From Deltaproteobacteria bacterium (GTDB lineage: Bacteria > Myxococcota_C > UBA6777): a stretch of DNA of 64,000 bases. The stretch is from assembly GCA_002731275.1 (NCBI GenBank), contig PCBK01000146.1, positions 19,849 through 83,848 on the forward strand, written 5' to 3'. The position numbers were made by a program, and so were the translations under genes. Positions 29,559-37,511 of this stretch are shown piece after piece (position 1 is the first letter of the stretch; every line of letters begins with the position of its first letter). The notes under the pieces were generated by a model. That model did not search any database, had not been told where the DNA came from, and saw only the letters and a program-made list of their open reading frames with translations.

Positions 29559-30000
29559 ATGAGTAACTCCTTTTGACAAATACTGGAAAATGAACGAAAG
29601 GATACCGCTCGCCAATAAACACGCGGAATACAGGGGAAGACCCTATCCATATGGGTACATATGTTTGGGAAGATCCGTCCCTATCAATGCACATGTTTAT
29701 GGCAAACAACGACCATATGGTTGCGGGGCTGCTCCACATACGAAGCAGTGTGATGGACATGTGTGCCTGTAGATGGCACAGCGAATTGCTTGCATGTGAA
29801 AATGGACGCCACGAACCACCGTTTCATTCAATCTTTTTATTCTTTTTTCTCAAAAAGACTCACACCTTGCAAGAGGCATCGAGATACTCATCCATTCCCT
29901 ACTTCCTCTTAGAAAAAGTCCACCATGTGAACACGTACATTCTGAAGACAAAACAGATAGCGCCCACCCCATCCGCTTTCGATTCGACTTCAAAAACAAA
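29559..30000. other. Intergenic region without a recognised gene
   Basis: About 440 bases between two minus-strand genes. There are short palindromes around CATATG and CCATATGG (29650-29720) and an A/T-only hairpin (TCTTTTT ... AAAAAGA, 29841-29858). None is strong enough to name. The short frames here lack ribosome-binding sites and family resemblance. Confidence 0.35.
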
Positions 30001-31239
30001 CTAATAGCGAAGACATTTCGCTTTCATTTGCTTTGTCAACTGTACAAAGCGACGCTTCGAACTTTTTTGTTCCTGTCGAAATTGCTCGCGAAGGCGAAGT
30101 AAACGCGACCACCAAGGCGAAGAAGTCAGCACCCCTCCGTTCTTTGAGACCAGTCGCTGATATGCCAGCATCCCGCGCTCAACCCACGGTGTATACAGCT
30201 CGATCTTCACGGCATTTTGCAAGATAGAAGCGTATCCCTTACGAGCTTTCCTCAACCACAACATCGCCAAACTCTTCACTTGCTTCTCGTAGGTCGCGAC
30301 CACTCCAGTTGGGAGTGAAGGTGGTGTTTTCGAACGTAGGGCTTTTTGAGCGAGCAGTTGTTGAATCTCAAGACGTCGGAAGTTCGCAGCCCACGACCAT
30401 TCATTGACCTTCATCGGGAAGACCTGCATATAATCGTGGGCCAATAACAAGCCCGCCTCGCCAATCGGTGGCCTGACAAAGCGAATCCGCATGTTTTTGA
30501 TCAGCTCTGGTTCGAGTTTTTTGTACAACACAAAAGGCATCTGCTGAAAGATCTTGCGCCTGTATTCGGCCATATAAAATCGAGCTTCTGCATTGGTAGG
30601 CTTGATGGGATCAAACGCTCGCCTTGTCTTAACAAAGTGTCTCATCATCTCTTCGGAGAGCAAAAATACCCGAAAATACGCGTTGTCCATCTCTTGTCTT
30701 TGTTTGCGCTTCCTGTACAGCCGCGCCATCCTGCGATGGACACGCAAAAGACTGAGCTCCGTAACCTTCTCTCGTTCGACCCCCACGCTCTTTTTCAGCG
30801 CCCACTGGATCTGAAGCGGCGCACGCCCCCAGTAAAGTTTGGGTGCGACACTCCCCGTTTGTACGGCGTTGATCCGTGTTGCAATCCACGAAACACCTCG
30901 ACTCCCGAGATGACGACGAATTTGGACCTGCCCCTTCTGTAAATACCTTGTCAATGCTGGCGATTGGAAGGATGTCAGGTACCGTTTATATAGGGACAAC
31001 GCTTTGTCATCCTCACCCATTTGCTCGTAGATACGAGCCATATAAAACAATGGCTGCTTTAACGTTGGCCTGCGCTGGCGCGCCTTTTGACAGGCTGCGA
31101 TCACAGAGACAAAGGATGTGCGCCCTTGTTGCGAAGAAACAGACACCTGCTGCTTCGGACACCCCGTCGCAAAAAACAGCGAGCAGAGCGAGAAGAGACA
31201 ACAAACAGTACGTATTGGACTTGGCAAATCAACACACAT
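30001..31239 (-). CDS. Helical-repeat lipoprotein, paralogue of 25393-26580
   Basis: 412 residues from ATG 31239 (GGAAG 5-6 nt upstream); an in-frame TTG seven codons earlier is an alternative. The signal peptide ends in a good lipobox, SLFFATGC, so this copy should be lipidated. A TPR-like segment (KQPLFYMARIYEQMGEDDKALSLYKRYL) comes first, then basic helical sequence sharing EARFYMAEYRRKIFQQM and ELYTPWVERGMLAYQ with the paralogue. There are no catalytic motifs. It lies upstream of the WSC-domain gene (442 bp gap). A scaffold or assembly role at the envelope is a guess based on the TPR-like part. Confidence 0.78.
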   Translation of the reverse strand: MCVDLPSPIRTVCCLFSLCSLFFATGCPKQQVSVSSQQGRTSFVSVIAACQKARQRRPTLKQPLFYMARIYEQMGEDDKALSLYKRYLTSFQSPALTRYLQKGQVQIRRHLGSRGVSWIATRINAVQTGSVAPKLYWGRAPLQIQWALKKSVGVEREKVTELSLLRVHRRMARLYRKRKQRQEMDNAYFRVFLLSEEMMRHFVKTRRAFDPIKPTNAEARFYMAEYRRKIFQQMPFVLYKKLEPELIKNMRIRFVRPPIGEAGLLLAHDYMQVFPMKVNEWSWAANFRRLEIQQLLAQKALRSKTPPSLPTGVVATYEKQVKSLAMLWLRKARKGYASILQNAVKIELYTPWVERGMLAYQRLVSKNGGVLTSSPWWSRLLRLREQFRQEQKSSKRRFVQLTKQMKAKCLRY

Positions 31240-31463
31240 CAACACTTCCACATAAGTCAAACATGGCCCACTCCGTAAACAGGCATCGCACGATACAAAC
31301 CCCTTCGTCCTCGGGACCGTCTGAGGGGATTCCTCCTGTCAACAACACAGAGGTAAAACAACAGGCCCGACCATACGGGATAAAGACACAAAACAGCGAT
31401 CGAACACTTGCATTGAATCACAATCGACACGTTGAGGCCAAAAATTGGTGGGTGTTTTTTTGC

Positions 31464-31492
31464 TTGACATGGGGATTTTGTCTTTCTATGAT
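31464..31492 (+). promoter_or_regulatory. Near-consensus sigma-70 promoter upstream of the duplicated-domain protein
   Basis: TTGACA (31464-31469, perfect) and TATGAT (31487-31492, five of six) are separated by exactly 17 nt. The pair points at the gene starting at 31623, leaving an untranslated leader of roughly 120-125 nt. It is the best promoter match I saw in the window. The rest of 31240-31622 holds no recognised gene. Confidence 0.65.
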
Positions 31493-31622
31493 GCTGTCAT
31501 CGTGGTACAAATCCCACAATCTCTTTACAAAAGCATCATTCGTCAAAAAGCCCTTTTGAATGGAGGGTTCGTTGCTTTTGTTTTCGCCTTTACATCCTAA
31601 ACGATACGATAGGAGTCACATC

Positions 31623-33383
31623 ATGGCTGCAAAAATCGGTGGTGGTCCAAACGTCCACCAAAGTATTCCAACCCCCGCCAATGACAACAACGCAATCAAC
31701 AAAGATGTCAACATCAATATCAAAAGTGACATCAAAACCATCGAATCCAACAAAGCATGGAACGACTTCGCGAGCATCAAGGATATGGTCCCCCAACCGA
31801 CCAAATCCGCAATGGGCACAAGCAATTCGCCATTGCGCCAACAAATCGCTCTCATGAGCCAAAAATCGAACGTCTCCAGCAACATCAACGCAGGTAGCCT
31901 CGCGCAGCAATTTGGTATCAACACCAATGACCTGATCCTCTCGGGCACTTCCAACCTGACCGCAGCCAACACAAACGGCGCCCCCACAATCGGCACCAAC
32001 AGCAACACACAAGCTGCTCCCCTCGCTGACAGCCGCGCTCCCGTGAGCCCAGAAATGCACCCAAGCCGCGGTGAAGCGAAAGCCAAATTCGAGCAAATCC
32101 TTGAACAAACTCACATGCCATTCGACACAAAAGCCGATAACATGGCACGTGAATTGAGCAGAGACTCCGAACTTCTCAGCGCACTCAACCCCGCTGAAAA
32201 AGGTCGCCTCATCCAAATCCTCGGATCAGGCATGACTGGAGAAGCTGACCAAAAAGCTATCAACAACATCCTCGGCTCCGCAAACAACAAAGCTGAGTTC
32301 TTCGGGATGGTCCAAATGGCTGGTGGTCCCCAAAGACTCAACGACACTCTCTTCAATCCAAAACAACAAAGAGAGTTCCGCTTCATGCTGGACAAATTCA
32401 CCTACGACACAGGTCCAGCAAACAGCCCACAACGCGCACAAGCCAAGCAAGCGTTCGAGGATATCCTTAGAAAATCACACCAACCATTCGACACCCAAGC
32501 TGACGACATGGTCCGTAACCTCACCACCAACTCCGAGCTGATGGGCTCCCTTACTCCCATGGAAAAAGGTCGCCTCATCTCTGTCCTCGGCTCCGGATGG
32601 ACCGGTGAGCAAGACGAATCCAGCATCATCTCCATCCTCCGCGGCAGCAACGGACCCGCTGACTTCTGGCAAACTGTCCAGTCCGCAGGTGGACCCGGCC
32701 GCATCGACGGCATGATCGACTGGAAACAACAAGGCCAATTCAACTACCTCAAAGAAAAATTTGGCTCCATGTACAGCCCCATGCCACAAATGCCCACAAC
32801 AGGCATGATGAACACCGGTATGATGAACACCGGTATGATGAACACTGGCATGATGAACACCGGCATGATGGGCACCACACCCATCACAGGTGATCCAGCG
32901 ACTGTCTTCAATCAGGCATACTCCCAATCCGTACAGGGCTTCAACAACTCCATGATGGCCATGAACGGCATGAGCAGCCCCTTCATCAACGGATATAACA
33001 GCGGCTACGGCATGGGAATGCCAGGATACAACATGGGTATGGGAACAGGAATGTACCCACAACATGACCTGGGTATTGGCCGCACATTCAACCAACAAGC
33101 CGGTGGATTCTTCAAGAGCATCCTCAAAGGTGTTGGAAACCTGATCAAACAAGCTCTCCCCATCGCGATCTCCGCTGGCATTGGCTTCCTCACTGGAGGT
33201 CCCGCTGGTGCAGCAATGGGCGCCGCGAGCGCGTTGATGCAGAGCCCCATCATGGGCAACATGATGTCCATGACTGGTGGCGCGTTCCCCAACCAACAAA
33301 TGATGATGGGCTTGTTTAGCACCCTTATGGGTGGCGGAACAGGCGCTGGCGCTGGCTCCCTCCTCGGTGCTGTCGCTTCCTGA
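31623..33383 (+). CDS. Protein with Asn/Gln-rich N-terminus, two tandem ~115-residue domains and a glycine-zipper C-terminus
   Basis: 586 residues from ATG 31623 (GGAG 8 nt upstream). The first 140 residues are Asn/Ser/Thr/Gln-rich and look disordered. Two clear tandem copies follow at about 148-262 and 271-385, each with F(E)xILxxxHxPFDTxADxM, LxPxEKGRLIxxLGSGxTGExD and a GGPxRxxxM/L end. Next are five NTGMM-type repeats (about 394-418) and a Met/Gly/Asn-rich stretch. A hydrophobic Gly/Ala-rich segment (about 496-545, AISAGIGFLTGGPAGAAMGAAS) resembles a glycine zipper. There is no signal peptide and no Cys. A TPR gene follows 46 bp later, probably in the same transcript. The composition suggests a secreted or membrane-inserting protein, but the family is not recognised. 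Confidence 0.82.
   Translation: MAAKIGGGPNVHQSIPTPANDNNAINKDVNINIKSDIKTIESNKAWNDFASIKDMVPQPTKSAMGTSNSPLRQQIALMSQKSNVSSNINAGSLAQQFGINTNDLILSGTSNLTAANTNGAPTIGTNSNTQAAPLADSRAPVSPEMHPSRGEAKAKFEQILEQTHMPFDTKADNMARELSRDSELLSALNPAEKGRLIQILGSGMTGEADQKAINNILGSANNKAEFFGMVQMAGGPQRLNDTLFNPKQQREFRFMLDKFTYDTGPANSPQRAQAKQAFEDILRKSHQPFDTQADDMVRNLTTNSELMGSLTPMEKGRLISVLGSGWTGEQDESSIISILRGSNGPADFWQTVQSAGGPGRIDGMIDWKQQGQFNYLKEKFGSMYSPMPQMPTTGMMNTGMMNTGMMNTGMMNTGMMGTTPITGDPATVFNQAYSQSVQGFNNSMMAMNGMSSPFINGYNSGYGMGMPGYNMGMGTGMYPQHDLGIGRTFNQQAGGFFKSILKGVGNLIKQALPIAISAGIGFLTGGPAGAAMGAASALMQSPIMGNMMSMTGGAFPNQQMMMGLFSTLMGGGTGAGAGSLLGAVAS
32802..32876 (+). repeat. Five tandem 15-bp units in the coding sequence
   Basis: Units of the form GGCATGATGAACACC (one or two changes per copy) occupy 32802-32876. 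They encode a Gly-Met-Met-Asn-Thr run. The period is a multiple of three, so copy number can change without breaking the frame. Confidence 0.9.
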
Positions 33384-33429
33384 TCCTCCTTCCCCCTAAC
33401 CCCATTCGAACTCCAGAAGAACGGAAAAC

Positions 33430-34602
33430 ATGACAATTCCAGTATCTGCCCAACAACCGCTCCTCGAAGGTCAACTCGAAGAGGCCGCCTCCATTCTTCG
33501 TGCCCATCTCAAAGAACAACCAGATGATCGCGAATCCACCCTGGAATTGGCACGTGTCCTCCTCGGCCTCGAACAATTCGATGGCAGCGAGTCATTGTTC
33601 ACACCCCTTTTGGAGTCCAACCCCAAAGACGCACAGGCGCTTGGGGTCAGGGGTCTCTGGCATCAACTCAACGGCAACGAAGAGGCCGCCAGAGCCGACT
33701 ACGAAAAGGCACTCTCCATCCAACCCGAACAGTCCGATGTCCAATACAACCTCGGTCGTATCATCGTACATCAAGACGAACTGTCCGAAGAGGACGCAAA
33801 GAGCGCCGAATCCTATCTCAAACGCGCGCTCGAATTGGAGCCCAATCATTTCCAGGCCCAATTCGAGCTCGCAGCCCTCTATACCCGTCAATTTGATACC
33901 ATCAAGGCGCTCGAAGCCTGTGAGAAGACCATCCACCTCAACCCCTACCACCTCAGAGCCTATCTCTTCATGGGTGAGGTCTTTTCGGCCGCAGGCGAAA
34001 TTGACGGTGTGATCAAACTTTACAAGGCCGGTCTCCTCAACAACCCTCTCGCGCACATCTTCAGAGATGAGCTGATCCGCCTCTACCGCCAAAAAGGAAG
34101 CAATCGCAAAGCCTTCGACATCGCCCTCGAACAGAGTAAAATGCGAGGCGCTTACGAAGACTTCTTGGAGTTGGGCAATATCTCCATCGAGACAAAGCAG
34201 TTTGACATCGCAGAGGTCGCGTTCAGAAAAGCCGAACAGCTACGTGAAAACAGCTGGGAGGCCTCCTTCAACCTTGGTGAGATCTACCGCGGCGCCGGCG
34301 CACTCGAAGAAGCTGAGAAAGCCTACAAACGCTCTCTCGAAAAGACCGCTTCTGCGCAGGCATTCACAGGCCTTGGTGTGATCGCCTTTGAAGCTGAACC
34401 CCAACGCCTTGACGAGGCGATCTCCTATTTCCGCAAAGCGTTTGATTTTAACCCCCAAGATCCAACGTATCTGCACAACTTCGCCCTCGCCCTCTACAAG
34501 GCCAACGAGATCGACGAACTCAAACTCGTCGTAGACCTCGCCCAGCAGCTCCTCCCCGAAGACACCAAAGCACTCAGAGACACCAAAAAACTCCTGAAAT
34601 AA
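33430..34602 (+). CDS. TPR-repeat protein
   Basis: 390 residues from ATG 33430, with a weak ribosome-binding site (GGAAAAC). Nearly the whole protein is made of 34-residue TPR units, about ten, with the usual W/L-G-Y/F-A-P spacing. Examples are EEAARADYEKALSIQPEQSDVQYNLG, SYLKRALELEPNHFQAQFELAALY and EEAEKAYKRSLEKT. There is no signal peptide, so it is probably cytoplasmic and acts as a protein-binding scaffold. It sits 46 bp after the duplicated-domain protein and 32 bp before the GH113-like lipoprotein. A chaperone or assembly role for the upstream protein is possible from context only. Confidence 0.85.
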   Translation: MTIPVSAQQPLLEGQLEEAASILRAHLKEQPDDRESTLELARVLLGLEQFDGSESLFTPLLESNPKDAQALGVRGLWHQLNGNEEAARADYEKALSIQPEQSDVQYNLGRIIVHQDELSEEDAKSAESYLKRALELEPNHFQAQFELAALYTRQFDTIKALEACEKTIHLNPYHLRAYLFMGEVFSAAGEIDGVIKLYKAGLLNNPLAHIFRDELIRLYRQKGSNRKAFDIALEQSKMRGAYEDFLELGNISIETKQFDIAEVAFRKAEQLRENSWEASFNLGEIYRGAGALEEAEKAYKRSLEKTASAQAFTGLGVIAFEAEPQRLDEAISYFRKAFDFNPQDPTYLHNFALALYKANEIDELKLVVDLAQQLLPEDTKALRDTKKLLK

Positions 34603-34634
34603 GGCCGCCAAAAAGCGCATACAAGAGGAACCGT

Positions 34635-35657
34635 ATGAAGCACATCACCTTTTTGTTTGGCTTCATCTTTTGGTTGGCGCTCACTGCGTGCACACCTCCT
34701 CAGCTTCCTGAACGCCACTTTCGCGGCGGCTGGCTCACCAAAAATGACAAGGGACTCATCCTCTCCCAAGTCACCAAACAAACCTTACAGACGATGAAAT
34801 CATTGGGCATCAAGTGGATCGCGCTCGGTCCAGACGTCCATATGGAGAATATCCATAAGCCCGCGTTGTCATATGGTTTAGATGACAACGCCTACAAAGA
34901 GTTCATCACCTACGCCACACAGCAAGGGTTCCAGATCACGTTGTTGCCGCGTATTGAGTCCCCAGACTTCTTTAAGCCCCCCTACCCGTTTCGCGCGGAT
35001 ATCGAGATGGACAATGAAGAAGATTGGAAGACATTTCACGACAATTACAAACAGATGATCGGACACTACGCCCGACTCAGCCAAGAAACAGGTGTGGGGA
35101 TGTTGATTCTAGGGTTGGAGTATCAGCAAAGTGTTTCGCAATTCCCGGAGAGTTGGCGTGCCATTATCAAACACGCGCGTAGTCTCTACAAAGGAAAGCT
35201 GACCTATTCAGCCAACTGGTACGAAGAGTTCCAACAGGTGACATTTTGGGATGAACTCGATTATATCGGGATTGGTGCCTATTTTGAGTTGTCCGATGGC
35301 CCAAATACTTCCATGCTGTCGATCATGGACAATTGGCTGCCGATCGTCAAAACACTTCAAAAGACCTCCGAGGCATACAATAAACCCGTGATCTTTACGG
35401 AGGTCGGCTACACCACATTCGAAGACGCCGCACAATATCCGTGGAAATGGCAAGATGATCTGCAACGCCCCATCTCCCAAGAACAACAAGCCGATTGCTA
35501 TCGTGCATTGTTCCGCGTCTTTGCCAATGAACCCTGGTTTGATGGGTTCTTTATCTGGCGCTTTTATACTGACCCCTCCATCCTCCCTGCCTACAGCTAC
35601 AGCCCCGCAAACAAGCCCGCTGGCGACGTCATCCAACGCTGGTTCATGATGCCCTGA
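34635..35657 (+). CDS. GH113-like glycoside hydrolase lipoprotein
   Basis: 340 residues from ATG 34635 (GAGG about 8 nt upstream). A lipoprotein signal MKHITFLFGFIFWLALTAC is followed by a TIM-barrel sequence. It opens FRGGWLTKNDKGL with TMKSLGIKWIALGP, as in GH113 (beta-mannanase) and related barrels. Candidate acid/base Glu lies in MLILGLEYQQS and candidate nucleophile Glu in VIFTEVGYTT; WDELDYIGIGAYFEL and FDGFFIWRFYTDP fit the same fold. The enzyme probably cleaves a beta-linked polysaccharide while anchored to a membrane. The substrate is an inference from the family. A repeat array begins directly after the stop. Confidence 0.82.
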   Translation: MKHITFLFGFIFWLALTACTPPQLPERHFRGGWLTKNDKGLILSQVTKQTLQTMKSLGIKWIALGPDVHMENIHKPALSYGLDDNAYKEFITYATQQGFQITLLPRIESPDFFKPPYPFRADIEMDNEEDWKTFHDNYKQMIGHYARLSQETGVGMLILGLEYQQSVSQFPESWRAIIKHARSLYKGKLTYSANWYEEFQQVTFWDELDYIGIGAYFELSDGPNTSMLSIMDNWLPIVKTLQKTSEAYNKPVIFTEVGYTTFEDAAQYPWKWQDDLQRPISQEQQADCYRALFRVFANEPWFDGFFIWRFYTDPSILPAYSYSPANKPAGDVIQRWFMMP

Positions 35658-35680
35658 CCACCTGTGAACGGGCGATTGAA

Positions 35681-36003
35681 CGGGCGAGTTGCCACTCGCC
35701 CACCTGTGAACGGGCGAGTTGCCACTCGCCCCTGCAGCTGCCGCGCTTCGCTTGCCCATGCAGCTGCCGCGCTTCGCTTGCCCATGCGGCTGCCGCGCTT
35801 CGCTTGCCCATGCAGCTGCCGCGCTTCGCTTGCCCATGCAGCTGCCGCGCTTCGCTTGCCTTGCTACCGGGGACCGGAGGCGGTCCCCAGGCGCAGCCTA
35901 TCGGCTTTGCCTCCCCCTCCAGTTGGCGCCTTCGGCGCAGACTGCCGCGCATTCGCTTGCCTAGTGACTTTGCATCACCGCTCGTTTTACGAGCGGTGAT
36001 GCA
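35681..36003. repeat. Structured repeat array: 26-bp tandem repeats flanked by hairpins
   Basis: Two copies of a 20-bp inverted repeat (GGGCGAG and CTCGCCC arms around TTGCCA) lie at 35681-35700 and 35711-35730. Five tandem 26-bp units (CCATGCAGCTGCCGCGCTTC... type, each with a GCAGCTGC palindrome) fill 35730-35859. Hairpins follow at 35869-35888 (GGGGACC/GGTCCCC), 35926-35938 (GCGCC-TTC-GGCGC) and 35971-36003 (14-bp perfect stem, TTTTA loop). The block is richer in GC than its surroundings. It is not a CRISPR array because units are contiguous with no spacers. It fills most of the 570 bases between two genes and may be a dispersed intergenic element; the last hairpin could end transcription. 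Confidence 0.8.
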
Positions 36004-36227
36004 GCGCAGTCATCAAGAACAGCGCCATCAAAAAAACGCTCTTATCGAGTTGCATCGAATGGGCTCCAGTGGTAGGATGACGGACATCAAAAAAGACAAA
36101 ATCTGTCCATCGGAAGGAAGCAAACGACCCTTCAAAGTCGACAAGCATAAAAGGCTTGGCCTTGGCCAGCAAATGCTCAATGAAATTTGCTTTTCTCTCG
36201 TCCCATTATCCTCATGAGGAGTATCAC

Positions 36228-36977
36228 ATGAGACCCACTTCCAATTTCACTTACGACAATCGACGTGTATACGGTTCACACAGCATCGACAACATCACCG
36301 TCCTTATCAAGCAAAATGCCGAAATCGCAACCATCTTGCAAACCTCTCTTGGATGGTTTCAACTCGCTCATACCAACTTCATCAAAGCCCTCGAACTCCT
36401 TAACAAAGAAATCGGCGAAGACGAAGCCCTCACAAAACTCCAACTCAAACTCCCCACCACCACAAAAGATGGCATCGAGTTCGTCTACGATACATTCGAA
36501 CTCATCACGCGAAAAGCCAAACTCAAAAAAGATCAAAAGGCACTCAAAAAAATCCGACTCTCTATTGAACAAGTCACCGGCGGCAAGAAGAAAAGCGAGC
36601 TTAACTCCACGAACGACAAATATGTCTTCATCGAACACCTCCATGAACAACTCCCCTCACACAAAGAACTCCACTACAAGGACGCAGACTTCGATCTGAT
36701 TCAACATGTGGAGACTCTGTGGAAAGAAGTCAAAGGCGCAAACAAAAGCCTCTCAAACGAAAAAGCCGAAACACAAGAAGCCCGACGAGCTGTCTGGAAA
36801 TCTGCGATAATATGGGATCGTGAGTACTCTACTCTGAAACTCATCACCCGCGGCTCACTCCGTCACTTACAACGTAGCTCCGAAACCAAAGAGTACTTCT
36901 TGGACATCGGCCCAACAACCTCCACAAGCTCCTCTGAACCCACCGAAAACGACGAAAATACAGAGACACCTTCTTGA
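36228..36977 (+). CDS. Coiled-coil-like protein of unknown function, frame continuing past its stop
   Basis: 249 residues from ATG 36228 (GAGGAG 7 nt upstream). The sequence is mostly charged and helical (FIKALELLNKEIGEDEALTKL, KKDQKALKKIRLSIEQV). It ends in a Ser/Thr/Glu-rich tail (TTSTSSSEPTENDENTETPS). No signal peptide, membrane segment or known motif was seen. The TGA at 36975-36977 is followed by 177 further codons without a stop in exactly the same frame, containing 42-bp repeats. The annotated end may therefore be a nonsense mutation in a longer gene. The forward neighbours are the repeat array upstream and a convergent gene downstream. Confidence 0.72.
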   Translation: MRPTSNFTYDNRRVYGSHSIDNITVLIKQNAEIATILQTSLGWFQLAHTNFIKALELLNKEIGEDEALTKLQLKLPTTTKDGIEFVYDTFELITRKAKLKKDQKALKKIRLSIEQVTGGKKKSELNSTNDKYVFIEHLHEQLPSHKELHYKDADFDLIQHVETLWKEVKGANKSLSNEKAETQEARRAVWKSAIIWDREYSTLKLITRGSLRHLQRSSETKEYFLDIGPTTSTSSSEPTENDENTETPS

Positions 36978-37511
36978 GAGGGTTCAGTTCCCAAACCACC
37001 CACAACCACCACCTCAAAGGCATCCGCTGGACTTGAGGATGGCAGCAAAACCAAAATGATGCGATCCGTTGGACTTGAGGATGGCAGCAAAATCAAAATG
37101 ATGCGATCCGCTGGACTTGAGGACGGCAGCAAAATTAAAATGATGCGATCCGTTGGACTTGAAGACGGCAGCAAAATTAAAATGATGCGATCCGCTGGAC
37201 TTGAAAACGGAAGCAAACCCGTCAGGCTAGCATCTTCAAGTCCACAAAACGATACAAAAGCGTTCAGGCTGCCATCTTCGACTCTGCAAAACGATACAAA
37301 AGCGTTCAGGCTGCCATCTTCGACTCCACAAAATGATACAAAAGTGTTCAGGCTGCCATCTTCGGCTCTGCAAAGAGGCGAGTTTCCTGTCAGGGCAGCA
37401 TCCGCAACACATGAAGACGACGATTCTCCAATCACTCCCCCCTCCACATATGAAGAGGACCCCATCGGCTTCGGGATATCTCTCCCCAAAAGTGTTGCGG
37501 TTAGTGGATGA
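36978..37511 (+). pseudogene. In-frame 3' extension of the preceding gene, after a TGA, with 14-residue repeats
   Basis: The frame of the 36228 gene stays open from the TGA at 36975 to the next TGA at 37509. It reads EGSVPKPPTTTTSKASA and then nine 14-residue repeats (GLEDGSKIKMMRSA to SPQNDTKAFRLPSS types). A unique acidic/Pro tail follows (THEDDDSPITPPSTYEEDP...). There is no ribosome-binding site before the first ATG (37056), which lies inside a repeat. The simplest reading is a lost or decayed C-terminal repeat tail; TGA readthrough or a sequencing error are alternatives. The last 11 bases overlap the convergent gene. Confidence 0.5.
37029..37406 (+). repeat. Nine tandem 42-bp repeats of two diverged types
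   Basis: Units start at 37029, 37071, 37113, 37155, 37197, 37239, 37281, 37323 and 37365, all in the same register. Units 1-4 are of one type (GGACTTGAGGATGGCAGC...) and units 6-8 of another (ACTCTGCAAAACGATACA...). Unit 5 starts like the first type and ends like the second, and unit 9 is diverged. The common period shows one origin. The number 42 is a multiple of three, and no unit contains a stop in the forward frame. Confidence 0.9.

Noticed and set aside
31263..31559. Possible small gene ending in a hydrophobic helix
   Set aside because: The near-consensus promoter lies inside it, pointing to the next gene, and no ribosome-binding site precedes its ATG.
32475..33299. His-rich open frame of 274 codons on the minus strand
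   Set aside because: The HHxGVHHT run is the reverse of the Met/Gly repeats in the plus-strand protein, which has a good promoter and ribosome-binding site.
35730..35859. CRISPR-like array
   Set aside because: The 26-bp units are contiguous with no unique spacers and no cas genes nearby.
35804..36217. Frame of 137 codons over the repeat array, and similar ones on both strands
   Set aside because: Open only because the 26-bp repeats lack stops; no ribosome-binding site or conserved features.
36863..37489. Minus-strand frame of 208 codons through the 42-bp repeats
   Set aside because: It has no ribosome-binding site and runs antisense into the 249-residue gene. The plus-strand frame is continuous with that gene. 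It cannot be fully excluded because both strands are open in the repeats.
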